Shown here: positions 43,703 through 55,487 of the stretch, piece after piece
Layout of the letters: each line of letters begins with the position of its first letter
How positions within the stretch are numbered: position 1 is the first letter of the stretch
From: Lumbricus rubellus
Lineage: Eukaryota > Annelida > Clitellata > Crassiclitellata > Lumbricidae
DNA: 64,000 nt
Assembly: GCA_945859605.1 (NCBI GenBank)
Contig: OX243814.1
Span: 43,554,005-43,618,004 of the forward strand
Reading direction: 5' to 3'
Made by a program: the position numbers and the translations under genes
Notes under the pieces: generated by a model
Told to the model about the DNA's origin: nothing
Database searches by the model: none
What the model saw: only the letters and a program-made list of their open reading frames with translations

Positions 43703-45151
43703 GCCACGACGACTCCCACATTTTCAAAGACGTATTGCCAATGACATCGTGACTACCGGTGCTTATTGTCTAGATGCCAGTAGCCTATATAGCCTACATA
43801 CCACAGCTGAAGGTGGTCTTGTGAAGAGGGTGCTGTTGGATGAAGAACCTGGACAGTCGTTTAGTCCGCACCATTCGAGCAACTGTTCATCATCCAGATC
43901 ATTCGTCTGATTGTAATAATCAGAGAAGGATGAAGAGGAGGAAGATTGACCCAAAATAGTGGACGAAATAATCGATCCAAAGACACCATCTGTGCGAGTC
44001 AATGGAAAAAACAAAGGCAAAGTTACATAATTATGGCGAATTCTTCGCATTATTGTAAATGAATCTGATAATTATTCAACACCATGATCTCTTAATTTGC
44101 ACCAATTAATTTGAAAGAGGTCACCATTGCTGTTCAATTAAGTACAAGTATTCGGCCAGTTTAGCCTAGTCAATCCCTGGCAAAGTTGAAAGGAAAAAAA
44201 GACATCCTTAATTTTTACCAAGCTTTGTGAAGGTCCAGAGTTTGCCGCTTTCTCTTACCTGTGGAGTAAGCTTATTTTTAAAAATTCTATTTTCATAATT
44301 GTTTTACTAAAGTCAGACCAGCCAGATAAATTAAATTTGAGTGCATGTAACTTCAGAATCGAAAAAAAACATGCGACTGAACAACGCTCACGACTGATGA
44401 AGATTGCAGTGAAGATCCCGAAAAATAGACTCATGACGGGTGCCGTCTCTTGGATGGTCTTCACCGCGTAGTATCTTGCCAGTGTGGTTAGGTAGGACGA
44501 CAGGGCCGTCCAAAGCATGGCCCCACTTATGCCGAGGATGACACTGGCTGGTAGCATCGTGGCCCAGACACCAAAGCCATTTGCCGCCATCCAAAATAGG
44601 TACCCGGTCAGCGACACACACATGCACCATTTATGGCCCAGAAGGCGAATGACGATCTTGGGAAGAAAGAGGCAGGACAATGCCATACTGATGTAGACAA
44701 CGGCCATGTTGATGACTCCCATGCCCTTCTGAACGTGCAGACTGCTCTGAAGGGCCGCCAGACCTCCGTAAGCAATGCAATTTAAGAGAAAGACAAAAGA
44801 TACGACGAGAACGTTTTTCATGATTTGTCGTTTTGTCATATCAATCGGACGTCTGCGACAAATGCAATCAGATGTCGTTTCTGTCTCAGAGACAAACTGA
44901 ACGGATGAAAAGATTTCGGTTGGCTCTTTCTCGTTCCGGATCATCGGGTCTGTCTTTGTTGTATCTGCTTCCATGTTGTCTATGTTGTTTTCAATATCCT
45001 TCATCTGCATTTCGTCTGAAGTGAATGTCTTTTGCATATTATCTGTGGGTGATATATTCTGCATTTCTTGTGTAGGCCTATCGTCTGAGCTGTCCGGTGC
45101 AACCATTTTTTCCGTTTGCATATTATTCGTTTCCAATGTTTTCAAAGACAT

Positions 45152-47983
45152 TGTCACCAACTGTTCTGAGTTTATCTTCGATGATCTTGAAATTCTATAG
45201 ACTTCTCTTCAACTACACAGTCTGTGCTTTTTTAACGTGAATTCGTTAAATATCTACCTGTAAGACTTACTGGCACACAACCGAGTTTCACTGATGACTT
45301 GAAGCGCAATATCAGAGTAATTATATATCAACCAATATCTTTTCTGTGTATAGTATCAAGATCTCATAGCGTACTGTAGTATAAATCAGTGCATAATTTA
45401 AGAATTTGAAGGATATCGTTTGACGCAGGTCCAATAGCTCGTCATTTCATTTACGTGATGCATGGAGAAGTTGGCTGTATGTATATCAACTCAATCAATC
45501 AATCCGAATTTGTATAGCACCTCTTCAGAATCGTTACTCAAAGGCGCTCCCTGCCAATATGGCCAAACAAAAAAGAACCGAACTGTAAAGGACCTAAAAA
45601 ATATCGCAAACAGCACGCAATTAATGTAGTGTCAGATTACAATTCATTTTAAAAAAACAACGTTATCTTTCCACTTTCCAAGGGCCGCCAACATTCACAT
45701 TTACTACCCCCCGATGTTGAGGAAAATGTCACTTCTATAATAGCGTCTTGACTTCCATGAAGCAGATATTAATATGTTCAGTTAACAATTGTAGCAGTTC
45801 ACGCGTAAACTATTTAAGTCGCACGTTTTCATTCTCTAGCCGGATGATACCATGCCGATAAAATGATAAATCCTTCAATATGTTTTATCCTCTTATAATT
45901 ATGTCGCGTCCTGTAGTTTATCAAACGACCTACAGCAACATAAAGTATCCAAGTTAAGTCTTTAATGGGCTTTTGTATTCGTCTTTATTACCAGAAATAA
46001 CTCTTATATGCTTATAAATAAATGCCTACTGTATTCAACAATGATAATATACATTGTATTTTATCACCTGCGAACTGATTGCGAATCTACTGAGGACTTA
46101 AGCGAGCTCATTGCCAAAGTTCAAGTTACAGACTTTTGCACCACGGTTGATTGTCAGAATGCATATCATCCGACAGATCACTGACATCAAACACAAGTCC
46201 ACTGACCTCGTGCATAAACTGTGCATATTTAGTGTGGATGCCTTTGTGCAATTGTGCATGTGACCATAGGTGACATTGCTACTGCAGATTCGATTATAGT
46301 CGTTGATACATTATTTTGACCATCCCATGTTGGCGCACTGGCGTATATTAGGCCTATAGAGCCCTCACTGTGTCCGGATGAAAAGTAGACCCCAACAAAA
46401 TGTGTCCTAATTCTGTCAAAACATTTAGAATTTGTCTGAAATTTTAAACGCCACACCAGTGACCGTATTTAGGCCTACCCGAGATCCTAAAGCCGATTAG
46501 AAGTATTCGTGCGTCTGTCAAATTTGTGAATGTTTAGACTTTCCAACATGCAGAAGCTGAAAGGAAGTAAAATTCAGCTAGAAGTATATGGTGTTCAAAA
46601 TCTCTTTTTTTGATCACGAACAACACACGACCGTAGACGTAGACGCTACTGTTTGATGGTCTGGTAACTCCGGCCGATGATCACATGGTCAAACAGCTGC
46701 CACTCTTCAATCAGATGCGCCATAATTATGGTTATCGATGTCATCATGTCATGAATACGGGAATGAATAACGCGCTCCTCCAGTTACCCGAAGCGAGATC
46801 TCGACTGATAGGCGTCCACAGCTGCGGGTAGGCTATGAAGCCGAGTGTCTCCCGGGACAGCTACTGCACTATTACGTCATCCCTTTCAGAATTTGTTTAG
46901 AATATTCATATTTTCACATTGCATTTGCAACATTTCAAACTATAATCTTATCAAAATTGCTCTGCTATTTCAGTGCTGATAAGGGTGGCCTAAGACTTCA
47001 ATAAATATATGGCCTACTCACAATTTCCACATTGTAGCACATCAAGGTGTGACCTTAGCAAAAATGCAAACGGTGATTAATGACTTTTTAGTGCTTTCAC
47101 CTGCCCCATGGGTGTTTCTACAACTATACAAATTCATTTAGAACTGCACAATTTGCGTATAGAAGTAGGCCTATAACTGCACGCAAAAAAGCCCTGATAT
47201 GTAGCATGATTTGATTCCCATGCGGCGCCTTTACTGCCAATTGCAAAAAACCTTAATGGAAAGAATCCATCCGCCTATAGGTATACGGGCCTATTACCTC
47301 ACCTTCTCATGCTTGAGAACTTATTTACACGCCTATATGCCTACCTTCTCAATCTGATATAGAATTTATAGCTAATTCTCCTGTTTGTTTATTTTTAAAA
47401 AAAACCTTTCCAGCATTAAACAAATGCTAATAATATCGTCACTATAAAATGTAAATTACGGCCAGCCCTGAACATAATCAAACTCCACATTATCCGCATA
47501 ACAGCTCGATTAGTAGGTCCTAAAGTAAGTGACCCAACTTAGTATTGTAATTAAATTTTGACCTATTACATTTTTGGAGGCAACAAAATCCTACGCTATA
47601 TCGGCATGTTTTACTATGCCATACTTACTTACGGCTAAAGATAATTGAGGTTATCACAGGTGGGACTGCTCTTCTTTGTCTTCTATTGAAAACAATGACC
47701 ATACAGACTCATGATTCACTAATTCGATCAACCTACGTAGGCCCTAGTCGGACAATGGAAAGTTAAGCCAAGTTTTGCTTTTTGCTTTTGGTTCTGCTGG
47801 TTGCGGGACTAATATGCGATAGTCTTCTTACGCAGAATTCTACAAGAAAAGCTAAGATCGAAACTTTGAAATCGTCTTTATTTATGGATTCCGTGTCTAA
47901 AAGGTAGACTACTATACAGTGTACACTGTACACAACTTGGCCTACGTCACTACGTGTAGTTTTGAGAATGTCATTAGTGAACG
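45152..47983. other. 5' flank of UNC93A-like copy 5 and remaining spacer
   Basis: About 45320-46320 is a diverged duplicate of the copy 4 flank (35000-35880). A SINE-tail piece lies at ~45497-45560 (TTGTATAGCACCTC...AAAGGCGCTCCC). From 47640 the sequence resembles the 3' flanks of the array genes and leads into the orphan exon. No other gene is seen. Confidence 0.5.
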
Positions 47984-48204
47984 TCAGTGTCTGCCTGGCT
48001 TTGCAAGGTTTCTTCTGAAGACGAGGATAACGACAAACAGAAGAGTGAGACCCAGAATGAGCATCGACGTCAGGCTCTGAAGTTTGATTCGCGTGCAGAG
48101 GAAGCTGCTGTATACAAAAGCAATTATGTAACCACATGACTGGAAAACCTGGAAGCAGGAGAAGGCGACTTCCGTATCATCGGAAAAAAGAACTCCATAG
48201 GTAG
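47984..48204 (-). pseudogene. UNC93A-like: orphan UNC93A-like terminal exon (copy 6 relic)
   Basis: 221 nt, the exact length of exon 6 in copies 2-5, with acceptor TTTCAG and an uninterrupted frame starting TYGVLFSDDTEVAFSCF and ending FRRNLAKPGRH before TGA. It encodes the last two membrane segments and the basic tail of the UNC93 fold. I find no exons 1-5 in the following 5 kb, which instead carry the dehydrogenase gene. It is therefore either the remnant of a deleted sixth copy or a terminal exon captured at the array edge. Confidence 0.75.
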
Positions 48205-48899
48205 CTGAAAAACAAAGTGTTCAATTATCCCACGGTAGGCCTATATGATTCTTTCAAATATTATCATAAGAAATCATTCAATATTTAGCCTATTGGTTTT
48301 ATTTCAAGAACTTTTTCGGGCAGTCGGGTAGCCTATATTTTCTTCTTCTTCCTTTTCCGTTGAAATCATTTGATGCTCATTGCTAAAATAATCGTCACGA
48401 TTCTGATCATTTGTCTCTTCACTGGAAGTGATTCCAACCACGTAAACATTTCAGATTTCCATTATAGACCTCTAACCCTATAACAGTTTTTTTTATATTA
48501 CAGCAATTTGATCATTATTGCGTTCCTTCAAGGCTATGTAAGCTTATTCAGGAGAGCGTACACTGTACAGTCCAACTCCAAAAATAAATAGGCCTACCTG
48601 AGAATTGCAATTATACTTAACGTACACATAAACAGTTTTTAAGCACCTGAGAGTTAGACCCAGACTTGGAATTGATATGTACGCGCAATGGCCTATTGCA
48701 ATTCAAACATCCGACGTGACATTGACATCCAACATAAGTCTCAGTATAATTAAGCACCTTAGATTAGCCTTACTTAGCTTAGATTAGCCTACGACTCAGA
48801 TTTAATGAATAGATGGAGTTTCATTCAGATCGTTTGATTTCTTCGTACAACTGCATCTAGTAAACGCTCATCATCAAGCTGACATTCGTGTCTTCGTTG
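48205..48899. other. intergenic between UNC93A-like relic and dehydrogenase
   Basis: AT-rich; no gene or recognised repeat seen. Confidence 0.4.
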
Positions 48900-51800
48900 T
48901 CATCTTTGAACAGACGCTGGAAGAGGTCGATCCGATACAAGCCTGCGAAGAATAAAATCGCCAATCCATTCCGGTAATGCTTGAAGTGGAGCCAAGAAAT
49001 ACTTGGCGTCGTTGCCAACGAGGTAGCGCGCGCGAGGGTAGCGACCAAGGAGGGCGTGTTCATAGGCGTCGATAACAAGCGACAGTTGAAATGAACCGTT
49101 TTCTCGACTTTCTTGTAGTTCCGTATTGATCACTGCAAAGACAAGCGACATTAATTTTATATGTATGTGAGTGATAATGTGGCGACCTGTGAAGACTTCT
49201 TACTAATGCTCATTTATTTAAAACGAATGCCGAGGTAAAATTTAGGATGACATTGAATTCAGCATTTCTCTAATTAGCATTCCATATAATATGAACGTAC
49301 AACCGAGACTAGGATCTCTTAAAAGCGTATTATGTAGTCTAAGTATTTATCGGGTTTTTTAAACATCGTGATTGAGATGGCCATTGGCCAGATAGGCTAC
49401 TGAAACGTTATCCACATTGATTTGACTTTGGAAACTTTCTAAGGCAAGTCAAAAGGTTTACGCTGCGGATTGATTGAATTAGATGAGTCTGCTTCAAAGT
49501 TCGATCGGTTACCGTCTTTGTGGTAAAGCAATTATATTTTATTCTTTGCGTCCGTTTTAAAATAGTGTGACGTCATTTATAAGTGGAACCTTCAACAGCT
49601 GCTCTTAAGACAACAATTGTAGCATACTGTATTCGAAATAATCCTCTCCATAGTCAGCTTTCACTTCAGGTGAAGTTCTCTGCCAAAGTTCAGCGCATCC
49701 GTTTCTGTATGTACCGCCTATTTGAGTTCGGAAATCGCCAGGTTCGATCAGACATGCTTTGCATCCGAAATAGTGGATGGTACGCCTGAAAATAAGTTAA
49801 ATAACCAACACACCATTGTAAGATGATTGTGTCCTGAAAATGGTCATTTCATTGATTTGTGAAAATAATTATGGTGAGAGGGAAGCTAACATGTTTCGCC
49901 TACTTTGATGAGGCATGATGCTTATTTTTTGGAACGAGGGAGTACACGGAATCTCTGGGGTTTAACTAAGAGAGTTAGACGCCAGGTCAATTATAGCACT
50001 TGCATGACTCAGGTAGTGGCAGTTGTTCTTATTTGGGTTTCTTATTGGGGAACTGTTCATTCCACACACAAAACTACAGTGCAGTCATCAAAATTTCAAG
50101 ATGTGGCAACAGCTAAGGCAGCAAATGGTTGGTTCACTAAACGATTTGTTTCTGTGAAATTTTACGACCTTCTTGTCCAATCTAGAGCAGGTTAGAACAG
50201 ATGGCAGCTCAAAGGCGTGATTGAGCCTATAGCAATGGAGTCCAAATTTGTTTGTTTGTATGTTCACTTGTTATAGCGCCCCTTCAAGCTCGTCCTACTC
50301 AGAGGCGCTCCCGAATGCAGAGCGGACACTGCATCGGAGTTTCACGCCGAAGCGCTGAGCAATAATTGTGAGTGAAGGACTTGCCCAAGGTCCTTACGAG
50401 GCGAGGTGGATTCGAACCTCGAACCTTCCGGCTCCAAGGCAACGACGCCACCACTACGCCACCGCGCCCCACAATGTTGCTCTACTTTTCTTGTGAGAAA
50501 GACAACTTAGCGATCAACTGCAACCTGCGACTCACCGAATCCCATCCGTGAATGCTTCTACTCCGTATTTTGACACAGTGTACGGTAGAATCGTCGTGCA
50601 ACTTATTCGACCAGAGATGCTTGAAGTGTTGACCACCCGACCTTTCTCTCTCTTCACAAGTGGCAAAAACGTCAGCGTGACGTCAATCGAACCCCAGAGA
50701 TTGACATCACACTGTTTCTTGAAGTCATCAACGGTGAGCCAATCAGGAGAGCCAGTAAGTAATAGGATTCCGGCGTTGTTAAGTAATCCCCAAAGACCTA
50801 AAACAATGTTTATTCACAAAAATCGTCAATTGCAGTTTGTTATACTTAGCCTATGCCTCATTGAGGCAGATCTTTAATTGAAAGCAATCATATCAGCCAA
50901 AAGATAGAACATACCCTAAGAATTTGGATATGCGGTGATAAAGCAAAATAATGAAGTAAATTAGTCGTGCTCCAGTAAAGTAACTATAATCAACCAATCG
51001 GAAACTTGTAGGCCTAAGGACCGTAAATTGAAGGTCAATGATTTGGAGATTAAACTTCGCCTGCATTTGTTACGATTAGGCCCTATAGTCCTGATGCTGC
51101 AATTTCTAGATATTAATTTGTGCAACCACCATTGAACTTGAATGTCATTCTGATCATGTCATATCCTGACTTAGCTGCGTTGCACAAATCTTTCACTCTG
51201 GCAACCCCAAATATATGACTTATAATTATTATGTGTGTATGTTTCCTCGCCTGTTGGAGGTTCGCTTGCGTGAAGGACAGGGACAGGCTGAAGCGAATGT
51301 TAAGCTGGAAGTAGCACAGGTTCTGCCTTCTGTCTGCTATTCGGTGCATGTGTTCTGACTGACTGTTGTTGACGGTCTATCTCAAGCCATCTGTCATGAG
51401 CTATAAAATATTGTCATGTAGGCCTACTCCGCGGGGAGATTTCCGTTCTCCACGACAAAAACATATTACGACTTACGTTCAAGGGCATTTAACTCCACGG
51501 TTCTAGGGCAATTACCCCCTGGACAATTACCCCCGGACAATTACCCCCGCCAATTACCCCCTGGACAATTACCCCCCAGGACAATTACCCCCCCGGACAA
51601 CTACCCCCCGTGCCAATTACCCCCCGGACAACTACCCCCTGTACCAATTACCCCCCGGACAATTACCCCCCTCCCGTGCCACAGTGTGAGCTTGTTCTCT
51701 CACGCGTTAATCTCTTTACCAGTCTCTTTGTATTTGTCGGACGTTCAGCGCTGCCTAAGAACTTGTAGGCCTTATAGCCATCTTTCTTCACTATCTCACT

Positions 51801-53073
51801 CTACAATACTTATTCAATGCAATACGGAGTTAGCTTACACACAGTCTACTTAATTTAGATATCTAGTCATGATGAAATTTTCTAAATCTGAGAGAGGGAA
51901 AGATAAACGTTGTTTCGAAGGTTTTTCTTTACGTGAAATAGAAGAAACACAAGAATTTAGCAAAATGGTGTCGTTTCGCTGAGTAGGTTACGAAAATAGG
52001 CAGAACTCTATCGATAATCACAATTAAATATTTTATTAAGTGCAGGCGTTTAAAACGTTGAAGTTTTCTTGAACATTTAACCTTTTTCACACATTAGCTT
52101 ATACAACCGTTTTTAGCTTTGATTTAGTATTTTACTTGAACGTTTAACAATAACTTGCCTATCTTAGTATAGCTGCTCTTAACCTTGCTTAGTTATTATG
52201 CTAACTAAAGTCATAACTCATCAATAACATTTAAATATTTAATTAGGTAGGCGTTTAACATGACATAGATTTAATTTTTGGCACGGGGGGTAATTGTCCG
52301 GGGGGTAATTGGTACGGGGGGTAGTTGTCCGGGGGGTAATTGGCACGGGGCGTAGTTGTCCGGGGGGTAGTTGTCCGGGGGGTAATTGTCCCCGGGGGTA
52401 ATTGTCCGGGGGTAATTGTCCGGGGGGTAATTTCCAGGGGGTAATTGTCCTGTTACCAACTCCACCCTTCCAACAAGGATAGGCTATAGCCGGAATGATA
52501 TTCCGCAAATCTTATTTAGGCCTATTGGTGTTTTTTAGTTAATACATATGCCTCATAATATCTAATTGTTGTTCAACTTCTTACAACTCACCCCTCCTGT
52601 AACTTGACACCAGTTCCCTCTGCGACAACAGTTATTAGATTTTTGAATTACTGATGATGACGACGACTATGATTAGGAGCAGAAGAACGCTGTTAATTTT
52701 GAGAAAGACCGTGTATTTTTTTCGAACCTCTTCCCTGTGGAAGTTTTTCCTTGACGTACTCAAGTGCCTTACGAACACTTTCCCTCCTGGAGACATCCAG
52801 AGAGATGGCATGGAGTCGTTCAGAGCAAACCTTCTTCAAATCCGTTTCTCCCTTCTCCGTCAAACATCCGGCAAACACGTGACATCCCAGTTGATCCAAT
52901 CTCTTGGCTATCAGGTTTCCAAATCCACTGTCACAACCGGTGACGAGGATGTAACGATCTTTGTAATTTCCAACTCTTGGAATACGGATGAGGCGATCCA
53001 AGATTTCATATAGGATGAAAGCAATAACGATAAAGGCCGCAAAACATGCGACGGTTTCAGTAAATAGACCCAT
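48900..53073 (-). CDS. short-chain dehydrogenase/reductase, SDR9C-like (retinol/hydroxysteroid dehydrogenase type), 4 exons
   Basis: Exons: 52728-53073, 50536-50797, 49628-49785, 48900-49132; 999 nt, 332 aa, with phases consistent. Residues ~8-28 form an N-terminal membrane anchor. TGCDSGFG at 45-52 is the nucleotide-binding TGxxxGxG. NNAG is at 122-125. The catalytic triad is S175, Y188 and K192 (PYTVSKYG). CLIEPGDF follows, and the C-terminal DAYEHALLGRYPRARYLVG is a clear family signature of RDH/HSD17B6/DHRS9-type enzymes. These are NAD(P)-dependent oxidoreductases of retinoids or steroids, usually in the ER; substrate cannot be told from sequence. The exon 1 donor is a weak GTTCGA. Intron 1 hosts a transposon and intron 2 a SINE. 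Confidence 0.88.
50262..50472 (-). repeat. tRNA-derived SINE
   Basis: Minus orientation: head GGGGCGCGGTGGCGTAGTGG (A-box-like), B-box GGTTCGAATCC, central block with GCTCAGCGCTTCGGCGTG, tail with GAGGCGCT and AAGGGGCGCTATAAC. This is the best-preserved member of the family in the window. It lies in intron 2 of the dehydrogenase gene. Confidence 0.75.
51499..52457. mobile_element. 959-bp foldback-type transposon with tandem-repeat inverted ends
   Basis: The left 51499-51671 and right 52276-52457 portions are inverted arrays of a 13-17-bp unit (GGACAATTACCCCC and variants with CAACTA or CCAATTA). The outermost 24 bp of the two ends match at 20 positions, beginning GGT. A perfect 8-bp direct duplication AACTCCAC flanks the unit (51491-51498 and 52458-52465). 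The ~600-bp centre is AT-rich and non-coding. It lies in intron 1 of the dehydrogenase. The superfamily is unclear: 8-bp duplications fit hAT or Merlin, and GG-starting ends favour neither firmly. Confidence 0.82.
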
Positions 53074-53965
53074 ACTTATTATCTATTATTGTCGCAAACT
53101 TGATAGCAATAACTCTTTTCTCACATTAATACTCTGACAGACGTTACTCGTGTCTTTGTGATGAGAACAAAGGAGTAACTAGGTCAACTGCACTGCACAG
53201 ACCTAGGCTACATGTTGACGCAAAGCGAACAATGCTGTACACTGTGTACAATGCACATGCTATTAATAGCCATCGGTAAATTCCAACGACCTTATAATAT
53301 ATAATCATCAAACAAATTATATAAATTCACAGATAGCGATGTAGGACTGCTACGCTAGACAAGTATGATCACGTGAGCCATTGAACTTTGTTTACGCTGC
53401 AACAGCGAATACAGTTTAGAATACATGGAGGTCTACAACAGTAGCCTACTGTAGCCTACACGCATAAAACGGTCTTTCAAAATAGCCTAGGCCTACTCTT
53501 CGTTAGCAATGCCGCCGGTTGTAGGCCTACTCTGACATTGCCAGTCCAAAGCCTTGAGGAAGAAGGAGGGAAACGCTAATTATCCTTATAGGCCTATAGT
53601 AGATTATTTATGAGGTGGAAGAAAGTGCACTCTTCGCAGTTGTAGTCTGGTATAAGCTTAGAGAAAACGTTATCCATAAATTCTTCTGTAATAAATAGGC
53701 ACAATGGCATTTGCAATCTGAGTTCCAGGTCTAATCCATTTGAACTTAGGCCGCCGACCAGAGGCAAAATAGAAATTGGAACTTCATTATAACAAATGCT
53801 GTACAAAAATCTTTACTTGGCTTTATTCGCTTTTTAAGTTACTGTCGCGTTATGACGATCAGTCATTTTCTCTATAAAAAGAATAGCTTATAATCATATA
53901 CATAGGCCATATTATATAATTAATTATATGCATGGTGTTGTTACACGGCAACTACACATTTGTGG

Positions 53966-54040
53966 TGCGCGGTGGCGTACTGTGTATGTTCGTTGCCCTG
54001 CAGCCAGAGGGTTGCAGGTTCGAATCCACCTTTCCAGTTT
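53966..54040 (+). repeat. tRNA-derived SINE head
   Basis: A-box-like GGTGGCGTA and B-box GGTTCGAATCC with a CCTGCAGCC spacer shared with 35944-36150. The tail is missing. Confidence 0.6.
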
Positions 54041-54356
54041 TCCAGCTTTGGCTTTGGCTAATAGTATCTCTCTGGCTAATGCCGATTTGCACGCTCGTTC
54101 ATTGGTCACCATTTTTGTCCATGAGATTCTCACCAGTTTTCTCATGCGCTTGTTCTCAAATGCCTGAATACGGTTTTCAGCGAGAATAACACACTGAACA
54201 CAGCCTTAATTATTATTATTGAAGCCTGTATCAGATCGGCACGTGCATAAGATACCTGTAGGCCAGGGGTTATTTTAAGGAAATTTCTCAACTGCACATA
54301 ATTATCAGAATAGCATCCTACATCAGGTAGATTGGTCATTTTTGAGACTAAGGTCT

Positions 54357-54357
54357 A

Positions 54358-54428
<71 letters not shown>
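54357..54428. repeat. (ATT)n microsatellite
   Basis: Pure ATT run of about 24 units. Confidence 0.95.
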
Positions 54429-55487
54429 GGGGGCAACTGGCTACCCGAAGCGAGTGACCCCGCGCTCTTTAACAAAAACATATTCGCTACGGTACCACAA
54501 TGGTAACATAATTAATTAGGCCTATTTAAAAGCAGATAGGCCTACAATGGCGGTAGTTGAAACAATAAAACTCTTATATTTGTTATCTTTCAACGATGCA
54601 AGACTTTCGGATAAGAAATCTCTGAATGATGAGTTCAAACGAAAATTCAGTTTTATGAGCAGCAAATTCAACCAACGCTTCTGTATAATTTGTATATGGA
54701 ATATCGCAGTCGATACAACATCTGACTTACAAATATCTACAAGAAATGTCTTCCAATAAAGTAATGGCATTATTTTGGTGGAATAATTTAGAAAGAGAAA
54801 TATTGAGAGTTCATAACTAATATCCGATTGCTCGTACGTTAAATCGACAGAGTTATCAACCTCTCGCACACCGTCATTAAGAGGTGACAACAAATTAGGC
54901 CTAAAGAGTGTGTGAAATGCAAGCAATGACTGCATGGCGCCGTCAAAAAAGGGGTCAACAGGTGATATCAACAAAACATTCAATTTGGCCATCGAAAATT
55001 TATTCTAATATGTCTGAAGATCAGGCTCGTGAAGAATTCGTTTGCATGAAGTCAACACATCATCGTATTGGCGACACTAGTCTTGTAGAGATAGCCTACA
55101 AAGCACGATAGCACTCAGCTGTGTTGCTTTGGATACCAAAGTCTTTCGAATCACACTGTAGAGTGTAGAATTTCGTCACATGTTCTAAAGCAATTTCCAT
55201 TAAAGCCTCAAATAACTGCTTCATTGAGTTTCGAAGGATCCGAAGACGAAGACGAGGTTTCTGTTAACGATTTTGTTCTGCGGTAAACGATCTCCTTGGC
55301 ACCACGATCGTGAGAACTAGACTTCATTAGAGCAATAAATTTATGCTTTAGTAAAGTTTTCACATTTTTATTCATTGCAAATGCTGAACAAGTCAAATCG
55401 CAATAAGAATCCAATTTTTTCGATGTTATTTTTCTGATAATTATAAGTCCCCCATATTTTGAGCAAAAACCCTTTGTGAAAGACGCA

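Larger units (their letters stand above)
40769..45151 (-). pseudogene. UNC93A-like: UNC93A-like copy 5, frameshifted in exon 3
   Basis: Exons: 44392-45151, 43802-43989, 42626-42864, 42106-42241, 41409-41540, 40769-40989. Five exons are open and match the intact copies in length and phase. Exon 3 is 239 nt instead of 252: a 13-nt deletion around 42711-42722 removes the codons between TSSLLA and RHVKQ and brings an in-frame TGA a few codons later, so about half of the protein is lost. Exon 1 uses a GTGAGC donor. Exon 3 has phase 0 at both ends, so skipping it would restore the frame with loss of 84 residues. The locus may be a recent pseudogene, an allele or an assembly error. Confidence 0.8.
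53074..55487. other. intergenic, no supported gene
   Basis: It contains a SINE head at ~53966-54040 (GTGGTGCGCGGTGGCGTA...GGTTCGAATCCACC), an (ATT)n run at 54357-54428, and AGGCCTA words. Open frames of up to 156 codons at 54522-54992 (minus) and 68 codons at 55208-55414 (minus) show no motif I recognise and may be transposon debris. Confidence 0.45.

Noticed and set aside
49905..50195. 96-codon plus-strand frame in the dehydrogenase intron
   Set aside because: Opposite strand to the gene, no motif; most likely chance.
50395..50472. Functional tRNA gene
   Set aside because: A and B boxes are present, but no cloverleaf acceptor pairing is seen and the sequence continues into the SINE body shared with other copies.
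51499..52457. CRISPR-like spaced repeat arrays
   Set aside because: Units are contiguous without unique spacers, in inverted orientation, in a eukaryotic intron.
52239..52508. Proline/tyrosine-rich minus-strand frames (PPGQLPPDNYP repeats)
   Set aside because: Produced by the tandem-repeat inverted end of the 959-bp transposon, with no start or homolog expected.
54522..54992. 156-codon minus-strand frame as a gene
   Set aside because: No motif, AT-driven composition, and no supporting neighbours or splice context; kept only as a note on the intergenic region.
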